In this document: positions 1-8,401 of the stretch, in pieces | Layout: every line of letters starts with the position of its first letter | Position numbering within the stretch: the stretch's first letter is position 1 | DNA from: CAZMGB01 sp964565775 | GTDB taxonomy: Bacteria > Chloroflexota > Dehalococcoidia > DSTF01 > JALHUB01 | Assembly: GCA_964565775.1 (NCBI GenBank) | Contig: CAZMGB010000018.1 | Location: 13,271-77,270, forward strand | Reading direction: 5' to 3' | Length of the DNA stretch: 64,000 bases | The notes under the pieces: generated by a model | Databases searched by the model: none | Told to the model about the DNA's origin: nothing | The model's input: the letters and a program-made list of their open reading frames with translations, nothing else | Translations under genes and position numbers: made by a program

Positions 1-1
1 C

Positions 2-952
2 GCCGAGCTCTTCACCAACAGCGTCGAATGGCTGGGCCGCCACCTGGGCCTTAACGAGGGCGCCGTGGGCAGCATCCTCGCGGCCGTCGGTACCGCTATG
101 CCCGAGACTATGATCCCGATAATAGCGATCCTCTTTGCGGGCGGTGCCGACTCGGAGGAGATAGGCATCGGCGCCATTCTGGGAGCACCGTTCATGCTAT
201 CGACGGCGGCCTTCTTCGTCACGGGCACCGCTGTCATCCTCTTCGCCCGGAGTGGTCGCCGGCCGCCGGAGATGAGCGTGAACACCGAGATCCTGCGCCG
301 CGACATGGGCTACTTCCTGGTAGTCTACGCCGCTGCCATTCTGGCCACCCTCTTGCCGCACGGCGGCTACAAGCACGGCGTCGCCTTCCTGCTTCTCGGT
401 CTGTACCTTGTCTACGCCTACCGCACCCTGGCGACGGAAGGCGAGATGGAGGAAACGCTGAATCCACTCCACTTCGGCAGAGCCCTGCGGATCCAGGCAA
501 ACGAGCCGCCCGTCCTCCTCACGGCAATTCAGTTCGCGGTGGCCCTCGCGATGATCATCGGCGGCGCCAGGGTCTTCGTCAGCAGCCTGGAGAACGTGGC
601 GCATACCCTCGGCGCCCCGCCGCTGGTGCTGGCCCTCATCCTGGCGCCCCTGGCCACGGAGCTGCCCGAGAAGTTCAACAGCGTCCTCTGGGTCCGCGAG
701 GGCAAAGACACCCTGGCGATGGGGAACATTAGCGGCGCCATGGTGTTTCAGAGCTGTATTCCCGTGGCAATCGGCGTGAGCTTCACGCCCTGGGAGTTGA
801 GTCAGCCGGCGCTGGTCTCCGCCAGCATCGCCATCGTCTCGACGGGCATCGTCTACCTCTCCCTCCGCAGGCGCGGCGTTCTCAGCCCGGCCGTTCTGGC
901 GCGCGCGGGCATCCTCTACGTGGCTTTCGTGCTCTACGTGGTGCTGAGGTAG
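2..952 (+). CDS. Sodium/calcium exchanger family membrane protein (5' end cut by window)
   Basis: This is a cation antiporter of the CaCA (Na+/Ca2+ exchanger) superfamily. The frame is open from the first bases of the window, so the N-terminus lies outside it; 316 residues are visible. Both alpha-repeats can be seen. The first contains GSILAAVGTAMPET with its conserved acidic residue, and the second contains LILAPLATELPEKFNS in the C-terminal half. About ten hydrophobic segments are separated by a polar loop near residues 140-170. Two alpha-repeats in one chain is the normal plan, so probably only a few tens of residues are missing. The gene converges on the GGDEF gene and a hairpin lies between the stops. 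The ion specificity cannot be read from the sequence. Confidence 0.85.
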   Translation, partial: AELFTNSVEWLGRHLGLNEGAVGSILAAVGTAMPETMIPIIAILFAGGADSEEIGIGAILGAPFMLSTAAFFVTGTAVILFARSGRRPPEMSVNTEILRRDMGYFLVVYAAAILATLLPHGGYKHGVAFLLLGLYLVYAYRTLATEGEMEETLNPLHFGRALRIQANEPPVLLTAIQFAVALAMIIGGARVFVSSLENVAHTLGAPPLVLALILAPLATELPEKFNSVLWVREGKDTLAMGNISGAMVFQSCIPVAIGVSFTPWELSQPALVSASIAIVSTGIVYLSLRRRGVLSPAVLARAGILYVAFVLYVVLR

Positions 953-957
953 TGAAA

Positions 958-981
958 GCGCCCCGTCATGCGACGGAGCGC
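958..981. terminator. Hairpin between convergent genes
   Basis: Ten-base arms at 958-967 and 972-981 pair at nine positions around a four-base loop. The hairpin sits just after the exchanger stop codon and before the convergent GGDEF stop. No clear U tract follows on either strand, so its role as a two-way terminator is inferred from position. Confidence 0.4.
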
Positions 982-1009
982 CCGGCATATGTAGCCCGCG
1001 GGAGAGCCT

Positions 1010-1825
1010 CTAGGCCGCCTGCGTGGACTTAGCCTGCCCTTCGGCCGTCCGGGCGCGTCTCTTCATGTCTTGCTGCGCCGCCCGTAGCAACGAGCTAGGA
1101 TTGCGCCTGTTGCTGCCGTAGCTGCTCAGCCCGAAGCGAACGCCGATGCCCGCCTGCGCGGGGAGTGCCTCGCACAGCGATCGTACCAGCCTCGCGGCCG
1201 CTTCCTCGGTCGCCTTGTCGTCCACCCTGCCGAGAATGACCCCCAGTTGATCGCCGCTGAGGAGAGCGGCGACATCGGTGGAGCGGGTTCCCCTGCTGAG
1301 CTCATCGGCGGCGGTACGCAGGAGATCGGACTTGACGCCGCTGGCGGACCCGCCCCGGCGGCTGTCCATGCCTTCCAGACGCAGGAGCATCACGGCGAAC
1401 GATGAGCCATGCAGCTTGGCCCTTTCGCACTCTATGGACAGCCAATCGTAGAAGTAGCGTCTGTTGTGAAGGCCGGTCGTGTCGTCATAGAGGGTGCTCC
1501 AGGCGACGAGCGCCTCCTGGGTCTTGAGGGCGTGTCGCCGCAGAAGGAGCGCCGCCACGCCGAGGCTCACACACGTGCCCCCGAGCACAAACGTGAGCAC
1601 TACCTGTCTGCTGTAGTCTTCAACGGAGAGGCCGCTGGGGAGCCAGGGTACGGCCCAGGCCAGGAAGAACAGCATCGCCGTCCAAAACGCAACACCTGTC
1701 ACGCGCGCCCGCCAGAGCAGCGCGATGTAGCGCTGACGGAGGCTCCTGGTGGGGCCCGGCTGATGGACTGCCTCCCGCTCCGCGTCCTCGAAATCGATTG
1801 GGGTGGCGGCCGGTGCCTGCTTCAT
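1010..1825 (-). CDS. Membrane-anchored degenerate GGDEF-domain protein
   Basis: The protein has 271 residues. A cytoplasmic N-terminus is followed by two membrane segments (about 43-60 and 72-93) and a GGDEF-type domain starting at DDTTGLHNRR. The signature loop that should read GG[D/E]EF is SGDQL, so the catalytic acidic residue and first glycine are lost. Diguanylate cyclase activity is therefore unlikely; a binding or regulatory role is the inference. The start at 1825 is chosen because AAGGAGGAG precedes this ATG at good spacing, and the frame upstream has no such site. The gene belongs to a group with a second degenerate GGDEF protein (3819-4982) and an unusual response regulator. Confidence 0.8.
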   Translation of the reverse strand: MKQAPAATPIDFEDAEREAVHQPGPTRSLRQRYIALLWRARVTGVAFWTAMLFFLAWAVPWLPSGLSVEDYSRQVVLTFVLGGTCVSLGVAALLLRRHALKTQEALVAWSTLYDDTTGLHNRRYFYDWLSIECERAKLHGSSFAVMLLRLEGMDSRRGGSASGVKSDLLRTAADELSRGTRSTDVAALLSGDQLGVILGRVDDKATEEAAARLVRSLCEALPAQAGIGVRFGLSSYGSNRRNPSSLLRAAQQDMKRRARTAEGQAKSTQAA

Positions 1826-2113
1826 CGGCTCCTCCTTCTCCAGTGAAGGCCGGGCGTCGGACAAACGCCTCCACTCCAAGAATCGGAGCAGTGGCGCCTC
1901 ACGTGAACCGCGCAGCAGACGGCTCGCTCGCCTCCAGAGATCGGGCACCGGGCAGATACCTTTCGACAGCGGCTTAGCCTCACCCCGCCTCTACTTCCTC
2001 TATCGGCACTCAGCGGCAAATCATCATCCCCCACTCGAAGGAGGAGCGGCTCTATCGAAAGGTAGAGACGGCGGGCGAACGCGAGAGTGCGCCGATCCCG
2101 GCGACGACATCCG

Positions 2114-2815
2114 CTAGAAAGAGGTGGGGAGTTCGGCGGAGCGCACTGCTGCCAGCGCCGCCGAGGTGCGGTCCGATACGCCCAGCTTACGGAAGATGTG
2201 ATGGACGTGGGTCTTGACCGTTCCCACGCGCAGACCGAGGTCCAGGGCTATCTCTTTGTTGCTGAGGCCCTCCACAAGGGAGCGGAGCACCTGGCTCTCC
2301 CGCTCGCTGAGGGCATGGAACGGCGGCACGGGCCGCGGCCGACCGCCGACGGAGCGCAGGCCGGGCGTGGACGCCAGGCAGGCGACGAGGTGGTGGGCGG
2401 CACCCGGGTCGACTACAGCGCCCCCGCGGCTCACTACCCTGACGGCTTCCAGGAGGAACTCGCCGCCGACCTCTCGCGAGAGATAGCCTTGCGCGCCCGC
2501 CCGTAGCGCGACGACCAGGGCCTCCGCCGATGCCCCCTCGCGGACGACGATGACGCCGGTGCGCCGAAGGCCGTTGGCGATGCGGCGAATGGACTCCACG
2601 CTGCCGGGCTCGGACGGGTCCAGCCCGACGAGCGCGACCGCCGGCGAGAGCTCCTCAGCCTGCTGGACGGCCTCCTCAGCGGTGGTGGCCTCACCCACGA
2701 CCGTCATGTCGGGCGCCCTTTCCAGGAGGCCGCGCAGGCCCGTGCGCACGACCTCCACCGGCTCGACTATGAGCACCGAAGGCCCGGGATCGCTCGTCGA
2801 TTCCGAAAGAGTCAT
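2114..2815 (-). CDS. LuxR/NarL-type regulator with pseudo-receiver domain
   Basis: The protein has 233 residues: a receiver-like fold (about 12-135), a linker, and a C-terminal LuxR helix-turn-helix (about 166-228, with LSEREsQVL and NKEIA.DLGLRVGTVKTHV). The DNA-binding half looks intact. In the receiver the acidic pair after VLIV is Glu17-Pro18, the phospho-acceptor position is Gly64, and the conserved lysine after GAQGYL is arginine. Phosphorylation at the usual site is therefore not possible. Such receivers usually act by dimerisation or ligand binding (family knowledge). No histidine kinase is adjacent. The start is the first ATG close to the domain; no strong ribosome site is visible, so it is less certain. 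Confidence 0.85.
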   Translation of the reverse strand: MTLSESTSDPGPSVLIVEPVEVVRTGLRGLLERAPDMTVVGEATTAEEAVQQAEELSPAVALVGLDPSEPGSVESIRRIANGLRRTGVIVVREGASAEALVVALRAGAQGYLSREVGGEFLLEAVRVVSRGGAVVDPGAAHHLVACLASTPGLRSVGGRPRPVPPFHALSERESQVLRSLVEGLSNKEIALDLGLRVGTVKTHVHHIFRKLGVSDRTSAALAAVRSAELPTSF

Positions 2816-3053
2816 TGCATGGGCGTGGGACCTCTCTACGGCTCTGCTCGGCGCAGGCTCGGTCCCCGTGCAGCGCCTGGCCGTTGGCCGATGGCTCGGT
2901 CTATGCCACCCACCACTATGCACGATGGAAGCGAGGGGGCATATGCGGGCAGTTCCCTATTGTGAGAGGCGCGAGGGCTGAGAGGGAGGTCTCCCATCGC
3001 CTACAGGGGGAGCGTGTCTTTCGACGGGGGTGAGGCTGGGGCTCCAGCCGGGG

Positions 3054-3563
3054 CTAGGTCTGGTGCTGCCCGCCCTCCAGCCTCTGGATGAACGCAGCCA
3101 CACCGTCGGCCATGAGGGCCACCGCCGACTCGAGCCGCTTGAGGGTGTTCTGCATCTCGCCGGCGGCCTGGGCGACCTCCTGGAATTCGCTGGCGCGGGA
3201 CTCTGACAGGCCTTTGACCGCTTCGCGCAGGTGCTGAATCTGCTCTGCGACGGATGTTAGCTGCTCCGAGAACTCCGTCGGGCTGACAGCGGCGACGCCC
3301 TCCCGCTCCGCAGGCTTGGCAACCGCCTCCGCAGGCCTGGCGACCGCCTCCGCAGGCCTGGCGACCGCCTCCGCAGGCCTAGCCGCGAAGAGGCCACTCA
3401 CCGAGCCCTCCACTCGACCGAATGAGTTGAGGAGGTCCTGCTGGCCCCTCCTGAGATCGTGCGAAAGGCGCCAGGTGCTGACGACGGCAACCACGGTCAG
3501 CAGAAAGACCCCGGCCAGTGCCGCTGAGGCTCCTGCGGCAGAGAGGACGTCCTGAAGCTCCAC
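3054..3563 (-). CDS. Membrane-anchored coiled-coil protein with heptad repeat linker
   Basis: This 169-residue protein of unknown function starts with GTG. One membrane segment lies near residues 12-30. A linker holds three copies of ARPAEAV and a partial fourth (about residues 61-85), encoded by 21-bp direct repeats at about 3316-3380. The rest is a predicted amphipathic helix or coiled coil (about 95-165). The layout resembles small membrane-tethered partner proteins of signalling or cytoskeletal systems, but no family is recognised. It lies between the LuxR regulator and the second GGDEF-like gene. Confidence 0.65.
   Translation of the reverse strand: MELQDVLSAAGASAALAGVFLLTVVAVVSTWRLSHDLRRGQQDLLNSFGRVEGSVSGLFAARPAEAVARPAEAVARPAEAVAKPAEREGVAAVSPTEFSEQLTSVAEQIQHLREAVKGLSESRASEFQEVAQAAGEMQNTLKRLESAVALMADGVAAFIQRLEGGQHQT
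3316..3382. repeat. 21-bp direct repeat, about three copies, in coding DNA
   Basis: A 21-base unit containing cgcctccgcaggcct is repeated three times with one or two changes. It encodes the ARPAEAV linker repeats of the overlapping minus-strand gene. Confidence 0.85.
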
Positions 3564-3818
3564 GGCCAGCTACTCTCTTCTTACGCCGGTAACCGCTACC
3601 AGGCAGCAAGGCAGTCCATGCCATCGCACATCCAATTCTAGCACCATTCCGCTCATCATTGGTATTCTCGGTAAAGATGAGGTAACACTAAAGACTCTCT
3701 AACCGGCGATTATGCGGTTCGGCCTATCAAGTGAACGCCCGATGCGCCGAGAAAGAACATAGCTGGGCCAGCGTCTCCGCACAGGGCGGGCCGTTGTCTC
3801 GCAGCACCGAGGAGCGCC

Positions 3819-4982
3819 ATGTTTAAAGGCTTCATGCGACGGATGGCTCAGCCGTCGGAGACTGCGGGCGAAGCTGGCGAATCTGCCGGCGAGCCGACCA
3901 CACCCGAGGAGCCCACGCCCGCAGAGAGACCGCCGGCATCGAGCCCCGTCACCGAATCCAAGCCTTCGGACATACACCCGGTGGCCCTGGCCCTGGAGCT
4001 GCATCGGGCAAGCAGTCTGGCAGCTCTTGTCGATGCCGCTACCGCCGCTGCCGCCTATCAGTTCGAAGGTTCCCCGCTCCTGATACTGATCAAAGGGCGG
4101 AAGGGAGATCTTACTCTCGCAAGCGGACTATCTGAGCCGACCGCGGGCCTTCACACCCAGGTCAACCTTGCCCTCGCACAGGGCTCGGAGTCCACGAAGC
4201 TGGCCATCTCAGGCCCACCCGCTGTCGCCCTCTGTGAGGGGCCTGCTGTCAGGAGGACGTCCAGCCTGGCGGACCTTCTGGGGGGGGTCATGGGCGACGA
4301 GGCCTGCCGGCGAGCCCAGACCAGGCTGGGGATAGAGGAAGTGGTTGCCGTCCGCCTTGATCACGCGGGGGAAACCGTAGGCCTGGCCCTCTATCTCATG
4401 AAGCGCCCACGGACGGATCTCGAGGCGGCGAAGGCCCTGGCCAACCACTTCGCCGTAGCCCTCGCCAACCTTCGCGGGCGGGACGAGGCGCGCAAATTCG
4501 GAACCATCGACCCGATCCGGTGGGTTCTCGATCAAGACCGCTTCCTTGAGGAACTGAATCGAGAGGTGAGCCGGGCCACGCGCCACCACGGCGAGCTGTC
4601 AGTGGTGCTCCTGGCGATCCTTAATCTGGAGCAACTACGGGCGGAATTCGGCCCTTCTCAGGCTAACCGCCTCTTACGAGCTGTGGGCGCCGCCGTCTCG
4701 CGCGAGCTCCGAGCCTCGGATACCTTGGCGGCCTACCGCGAGGATGGATTCGGCTTGATCCTCCCGGAAACGGACATCGATCAGGCCCTGCTGGCAGCGA
4801 ATCGATTGAAGGCTCTGGCTTCACAGGTGAGCATCTTCGGCTCTGATGCGCCAGCGCTTAAGATTCAGTGCGCCGCCGCCGTCTTTCCCAACGACGGCAG
4901 CTCGGCGGTCGAGCTGGCCGCTGCCGCCGAGTCTCGCCTTCTGGGCCTGGACTGGCCACTACCCGAGACCCGCGCCAGCTAA
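3819..4982 (+). CDS. GAF-like plus degenerate GGDEF-domain protein
   Basis: The protein has 387 residues. An acidic, Pro/Glu-rich N-terminus (1-50) precedes a GAF-like region (about 55-225) and a GGDEF-type domain (about 230-380). Where GGDEF should stand the chain reads REDGF, and the D-x-LTGL motif is replaced by DPIRWVLDQDRF, so cyclase activity is not expected. The start is an ATG preceded by GAGGAGCGCC. There is no membrane segment. It is the second degenerate GGDEF protein within 4 kb and converges on the repeat protein downstream. A c-di-GMP effector or scaffold role is only inferred. Confidence 0.75.
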   Translation: MFKGFMRRMAQPSETAGEAGESAGEPTTPEEPTPAERPPASSPVTESKPSDIHPVALALELHRASSLAALVDAATAAAAYQFEGSPLLILIKGRKGDLTLASGLSEPTAGLHTQVNLALAQGSESTKLAISGPPAVALCEGPAVRRTSSLADLLGGVMGDEACRRAQTRLGIEEVVAVRLDHAGETVGLALYLMKRPRTDLEAAKALANHFAVALANLRGRDEARKFGTIDPIRWVLDQDRFLEELNREVSRATRHHGELSVVLLAILNLEQLRAEFGPSQANRLLRAVGAAVSRELRASDTLAAYREDGFGLILPETDIDQALLAANRLKALASQVSIFGSDAPALKIQCAAAVFPNDGSSAVELAAAAESRLLGLDWPLPETRAS

Positions 4983-4983
4983 C

Positions 4984-5005
4984 CTGAGCCGGCAATCGGG
5001 CTCAG
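4984..5005. terminator. Hairpin between convergent genes
   Basis: Seven-base perfect arms (4984-4990 and 4999-5005) flank an eight-base loop between the stop at 4982 and the convergent stop at 5002. A pyrimidine-rich run follows on the plus strand. It fits a terminator for the plus-strand GGDEF-like gene. Confidence 0.45.
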
Positions 5006-6264
5006 TCTTCCTCCTGCCCCTCGACGAACTCGACGCGCACCCCAGAAGAGTGCTTCTGGAAACCGGCCTCGATCCCTTGAACGGTCTCTTGAATCACATT
5101 GTCGGCGGCCCCGCCCTCACCGGCGAGCCACACTCTGATCGTCGCGTTCTTTCCCTCGTACTGGGCCAGTTCGAGGTCGGCGATACCAGGGGTCTCCCTC
5201 AGGACCCGGTCTACGGTCATCAGATCGATGTAGCCTTCCGAGCTCTCGAATCTGAGCAAGACGGGCTGCCCCGGCCTCGGCTCCGACGGCGGGACGGATT
5301 CGGGGCCTCTTTCTTCCTCCCTCGCCGGCGCCTCGTAGGTTGACGCCACCGCTGGCCCCGGTTCGGGACTGACCTCTCGCTCCCCTGCCCACGTCTCTTG
5401 CGCCGCCGCTGGCCCCGGCTCGGGACTGACCTCTCGTTCTTTTACCCACGCCTCTTGCGCCGCCGCTAGCCCCGGCTCGGGACTGACCTCTCGTTCTTTT
5501 ACCCACGCCTCTTGCGCCGCCGCTAGCCCCGGCTCGGGACTGACCTCCCGTTCGCCTGCCCACGCCTCTTGCGCCATCGATGGCCCCGGCTCGGGACTGA
5601 CCTCTCGTTCCCGTACCCACGCCTCTTGCGCCATCGATGGCCCCGGCTCGGGGCTAACGTCTCGTTTTTCCACCCACGCCTCTTGCGCCGGTGCTGGCCC
5701 CGGTTCGGGACTGACCTCTCGTTCCCGTACCCACGCCTCTTGCGCCGCCGCTGGCCCCGGCTCGGGGCTGACCTCTCGTTGCTCCGCCCACGCCTCTTGC
5801 GCAGCCCACGGCCTCGACTCGGGACTGACCTCTCGTTCCTCTGCCCACCCCTGTTGCGCCGGTGCTGGCCTGGGTTCGGGACTGACCTCTCGCTCCCCTG
5901 CCCACGCCTCTTGCACCGCCGACGGCCCCGGCTGGGATGCCTCTCTTCCGATCGGGGCGACAGGAGCCGCGGATGCAGGCTCGTGCGAATGTTCGAACGC
6001 CCCCCTGACCTCCACCAGACTGATCTCCAGGTCCTTTATGAACTGAGAGAGAGAGTCAAGAGGATCCAGAAGCTCCCGCATCGAAGCCGCAGCCGCGGCA
6101 GCGTCAGCAAGCACGACCTCCAGCCGGGAAATGCGGCCCGCCAGCTCCCCCTGAAGCCCTTCCCAGCGCAGCCTCTCTCCTGCCGGCGTCCGCACCGCAG
6201 TCTCATCGGGCCCACCGTGATCGCCTAGAGACGGCTGCTGTCTCGCCACATCGCTGCCTCTCAT
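5002..6264 (-). CDS. Coiled-coil protein with ten 19-residue tandem repeats
   Basis: This 420-residue protein of unknown function has three parts. Residues about 25-85 are helical and probably coiled coil. Then come ten near-perfect repeats of 19 residues with core QEAWxxEREVSPEPGP. A C-terminal alpha/beta domain of about 85 residues begins at PVLLRFESSEGYIDL and ends in an acidic tail. The start at 6264 has GGAGG eight bases upstream; the longer open frame has no site and has non-coding-like composition. There is no signal peptide or membrane segment. The repeat alternates an aromatic/acidic-basic block with a Pro/Ser turn, which suggests an extended spacer. Neighbouring genes point to a signalling or surface-polarity context, but no function can be assigned. 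Confidence 0.75.
   Translation of the reverse strand: MRGSDVARQQPSLGDHGGPDETAVRTPAGERLRWEGLQGELAGRISRLEVVLADAAAAAASMRELLDPLDSLSQFIKDLEISLVEVRGAFEHSHEPASAAPVAPIGREASQPGPSAVQEAWAGEREVSPEPRPAPAQQGWAEEREVSPESRPWAAQEAWAEQREVSPEPGPAAAQEAWVREREVSPEPGPAPAQEAWVEKRDVSPEPGPSMAQEAWVREREVSPEPGPSMAQEAWAGEREVSPEPGLAAAQEAWVKEREVSPEPGLAAAQEAWVKEREVSPEPGPAAAQETWAGEREVSPEPGPAVASTYEAPAREEERGPESVPPSEPRPGQPVLLRFESSEGYIDLMTVDRVLRETPGIADLELAQYEGKNATIRVWLAGEGGAADNVIQETVQGIEAGFQKHSSGVRVEFVEGQEED
5364..5932. repeat. 57-bp coding tandem repeat, ten units
   Basis: Units containing cgggactgacctctcg recur every 57 bases (for example at 5364 and 5421). They encode the 19-residue repeats of the minus-strand gene. Units differ mainly at the two or three codons after the tryptophan codon. 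Confidence 0.95.
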
Positions 6265-6772
6265 GATCCTGCCTCCATAGCTAAGTCTGGCGCCTCCGGT
6301 CCTGGCACCTAAGGCTATTTTCGGCCGGTCTGCTGCAACAGTAGAGGTGACGCGCCTGAGAAACCACGAAACAAGTGAAGCGGCCGCAGGGGCCGCCTTC
6401 GACGCGCTGTAGGAGCTTTGTCCGCAGCGTGTGATCGGCCCGATGCAATAAGGCTCCTCAGCCGCTGCGTGAAACGGCGCTTCGCTGCCATGCCCGGTGC
6501 CTGGCAACCGTCGACCCGGTGCGGCTGCGCTTCCGGGACAACCGCGGCCTCACCATGCCCCAGTTGCGCATCATCTTCGTGCTCGTGGAGCAGGACGATA
6601 GGAGGCTCGGGCGCACCTACCTCACCCCGGAAGGCAGACAGGTCGTGGGTGAGCTGGAGGCGGCGGGCCGCGCCTCATCACTGAGACCGTCACGTCCATG
6701 CGCTCCGTCCCGGCCGACCTGAAGCCCGCCACCCCGGACGGCCAGTTCGAGCGCTGGATACGTAGCTCGGGG
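6265..6772. other. 508-bp gap holding only the MarR remnant
   Basis: Apart from the MarR-like fragment at 6489-6722, no open frame with a ribosome site, RNA gene or clear terminator is visible. The first 200 bases are the upstream region of the minus-strand repeat protein. Confidence 0.5.
6489..6722 (+). pseudogene. MarR-family regulator remnant with deleted helix-turn-helix
   Basis: The reading frame gives RLRFRDNRGLTMPQLRIIFVLVEQD, typical of the first helices of a MarR regulator, and then passes directly to DRRLGRTYLTPEGRQVVGEL, typical of the wing and the following helix. The stretch between, which normally carries the recognition helix (about 35-40 codons), is missing. The frame then ends early at 6722. 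No credible start codon with a ribosome site precedes it. It is read as a decayed gene; a short functional fragment is unlikely. Confidence 0.55.
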
Positions 6773-7399
6773 CTAGAGGTTCTTGTTGAGGAAGCGAAGA
6801 ACCTGCTCCGCCAGGCGAGCCTCCTGCCCCCACCAGGAGTGATCGGCGCCGGGTAGCACCATCGTCTCGCACCGGCTCGGCGACGCCTCCGCCATCGCCC
6901 TCAGCGACGCCGCCGGGGCGATACCGTCACGCTCGCCTGTCACGAGAAGGATGGGGCGGTCGGGAAGAGGGCTGGGCGGTTCACTGAACCCGAGGGGCGG
7001 CGAGACGGCGACAAGGGCACGTGCCGCCGCGGACGGGGCAGCGAGCGCGACCATGGCGCCGAAGGAGTACCCCACGAGGCCAAGCCTATGGGCGTCGACG
7101 CCCGGCTGCCCGGCGAGGAAGGCCAGCGCCGCGCCGACATCCTCTCGCTCGGCGACGCCGCCGCCAAAGGCGCCGCCGCTGCCTCCGACACTGCGGAAGT
7201 TGAACCTGAGGGCGGCGATCTTGTCGCCCGTCAGCGCCTCAACGATGGCAACGACGACATTGTTGTCCATGTTCCCACCGTATAGCGGGTGAGGGTGGCA
7301 GACCACGGCAGCCGGGCAGAGCGAGGCCGATTCCACCTCGTGGAACACGCCCTCGAGGATGAGAGAGCCGCAGGCGATGTCAACGCGACGTGCCCTCAA
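6773..7399 (-). CDS. Alpha/beta hydrolase (dienelactone-hydrolase-like)
   Basis: This 208-residue serine hydrolase has the compact fold of the COG2945-type group. It shows the early CHPHPLYGGNMDN motif, the nucleophile elbow GYSFGA (Ser near 107), an acid in GERDG, and the catalytic histidine in GADHSWW. It has no signal peptide. The start is a TTG preceded by GAGAAGGGT in the minus-strand direction. It is the last gene of a run AGPS-like, glpD, lipid kinase, hydrolase, 84 bases after the kinase, so it may be co-transcribed. An acyl ester or thioester substrate is likely but not determined. Confidence 0.8.
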   Translation of the reverse strand: MRARRVDIACGSLILEGVFHEVESASLCPAAVVCHPHPLYGGNMDNNVVVAIVEALTGDKIAALRFNFRSVGGSGGAFGGGVAEREDVGAALAFLAGQPGVDAHRLGLVGYSFGAMVALAAPSAAARALVAVSPPLGFSEPPSPLPDRPILLVTGERDGIAPAASLRAMAEASPSRCETMVLPGADHSWWGQEARLAEQVLRFLNKNL

Positions 7400-7483
7400 A
7401 CCGCGCTACCCTTCTCCCAGGGCGGGCACCACACTGCCGCCCGGGATATGGACTGCCGTCCAGCCGGCGCCGCCCGCAGGAGG

Positions 7484-8401
7484 CTAGGCGACGATCTTCA
7501 GTCGACCGGTCAGCACCTCGAAGGTCGCGGGCAGCATGCCGATGGGCTCGCCGTCGGTCTCGATGTGCACCGCCTGATCGGAGCGCATCTCCACGCGGCG
7601 GGCGGTTCGATACTCGACCTCCGGCATCTCCACAAAGGAGCCGCTGCGCAGCCGTCCGAAGCTGGTGAGCCTGCGCCACAGCTTCATGTGAGGGATCGTG
7701 ACCACGTCCAGCAAGCCGTCGTCTGTGCGCGCCCGCGGCGCCGACATGATGCCGCCGCCCGAGTAGCGACCGTTGGCGACCCACGCGTTGTTGAGGAGGA
7801 CTCCCACGGGGCCGACGCCATCGAAGGAGAAGTCGACGGGCTGGCTCCGGTAGCGCGGCGTCACAGCGAGGATGCCCAGCACGTAGGTGAGCCGAGCGCC
7901 CGCCGACTTGGAGTTCCGGTTCACCCACTCGCAAACGACGGCCCCCATGCCGATTGAAGCCTCGTTCAAGAAATAGCGGGTCGCCTCGCTCCCATCGAAG
8001 GCGCGATAGACCACCTTGCCGATGTCGGCCTCCCGCACCTCGCCGCCGACGAGCCGCTCCGCCGCCATCTCCAGGTCCTTCGGTATGCCGAGGCCACGAG
8101 CGAAGTCGCCGCCGGTGCCCCGTCGAATGAAGCCGACGATGAGGTTCTGGTTCACAGCCTGATCATCGAGCACGAGGCCGTTGAGCACCTCGTTGTTTGT
8201 GCCGTCGCCGCCCATGACGGCCACGCGACTGTAGCGGCCGGCCCTCTCGCGGGCGATGGCAGTGGCGTGGCCGGGGCGTTCGGTGAAGGCGACATCGAAG
8301 GCGGGTAGCCCGTCGCGGAGCTTCTGCTCGATGGCGGGCCAGTGGCGGCCGGTGCTGCCGCCGCCGGAGCCCGGATTGACGATGAGCAGCAGGTCGGCCA
8401 T
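7484..8401 (-). CDS. Diacylglycerol/sphingosine kinase-family lipid kinase (YegS/DgkB-like)
   Basis: This 305-residue protein phosphorylates a lipid hydroxyl with ATP by family inference. The DAGK catalytic domain starts at residue 1 (LLLIVNPGSGGG) and contains the nucleotide-binding GGDGT motif near residue 64. The C-terminal beta-sandwich typical of YegS/DgkB follows. The start ATG overlaps the stop of glpD by one base (ATGA), which implies translational coupling. With the flavoprotein and GlpD upstream, the substrate is plausibly a glycerolipid precursor. Confidence 0.88.
   Translation of the reverse strand: MADLLLIVNPGSGGGSTGRHWPAIEQKLRDGLPAFDVAFTERPGHATAIARERAGRYSRVAVMGGDGTNNEVLNGLVLDDQAVNQNLIVGFIRRGTGGDFARGLGIPKDLEMAAERLVGGEVREADIGKVVYRAFDGSEATRYFLNEASIGMGAVVCEWVNRNSKSAGARLTYVLGILAVTPRYRSQPVDFSFDGVGPVGVLLNNAWVANGRYSGGGIMSAPRARTDDGLLDVVTIPHMKLWRRLTSFGRLRSGSFVEMPEVEYRTARRVEMRSDQAVHIETDGEPIGMLPATFEVLTGRLKIVA

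Noticed and set aside
5364..5932. Regular repeats that might be a CRISPR array
   Set aside because: The 57-bp units are contiguous with no unique spacers and are in frame with a coding sequence.
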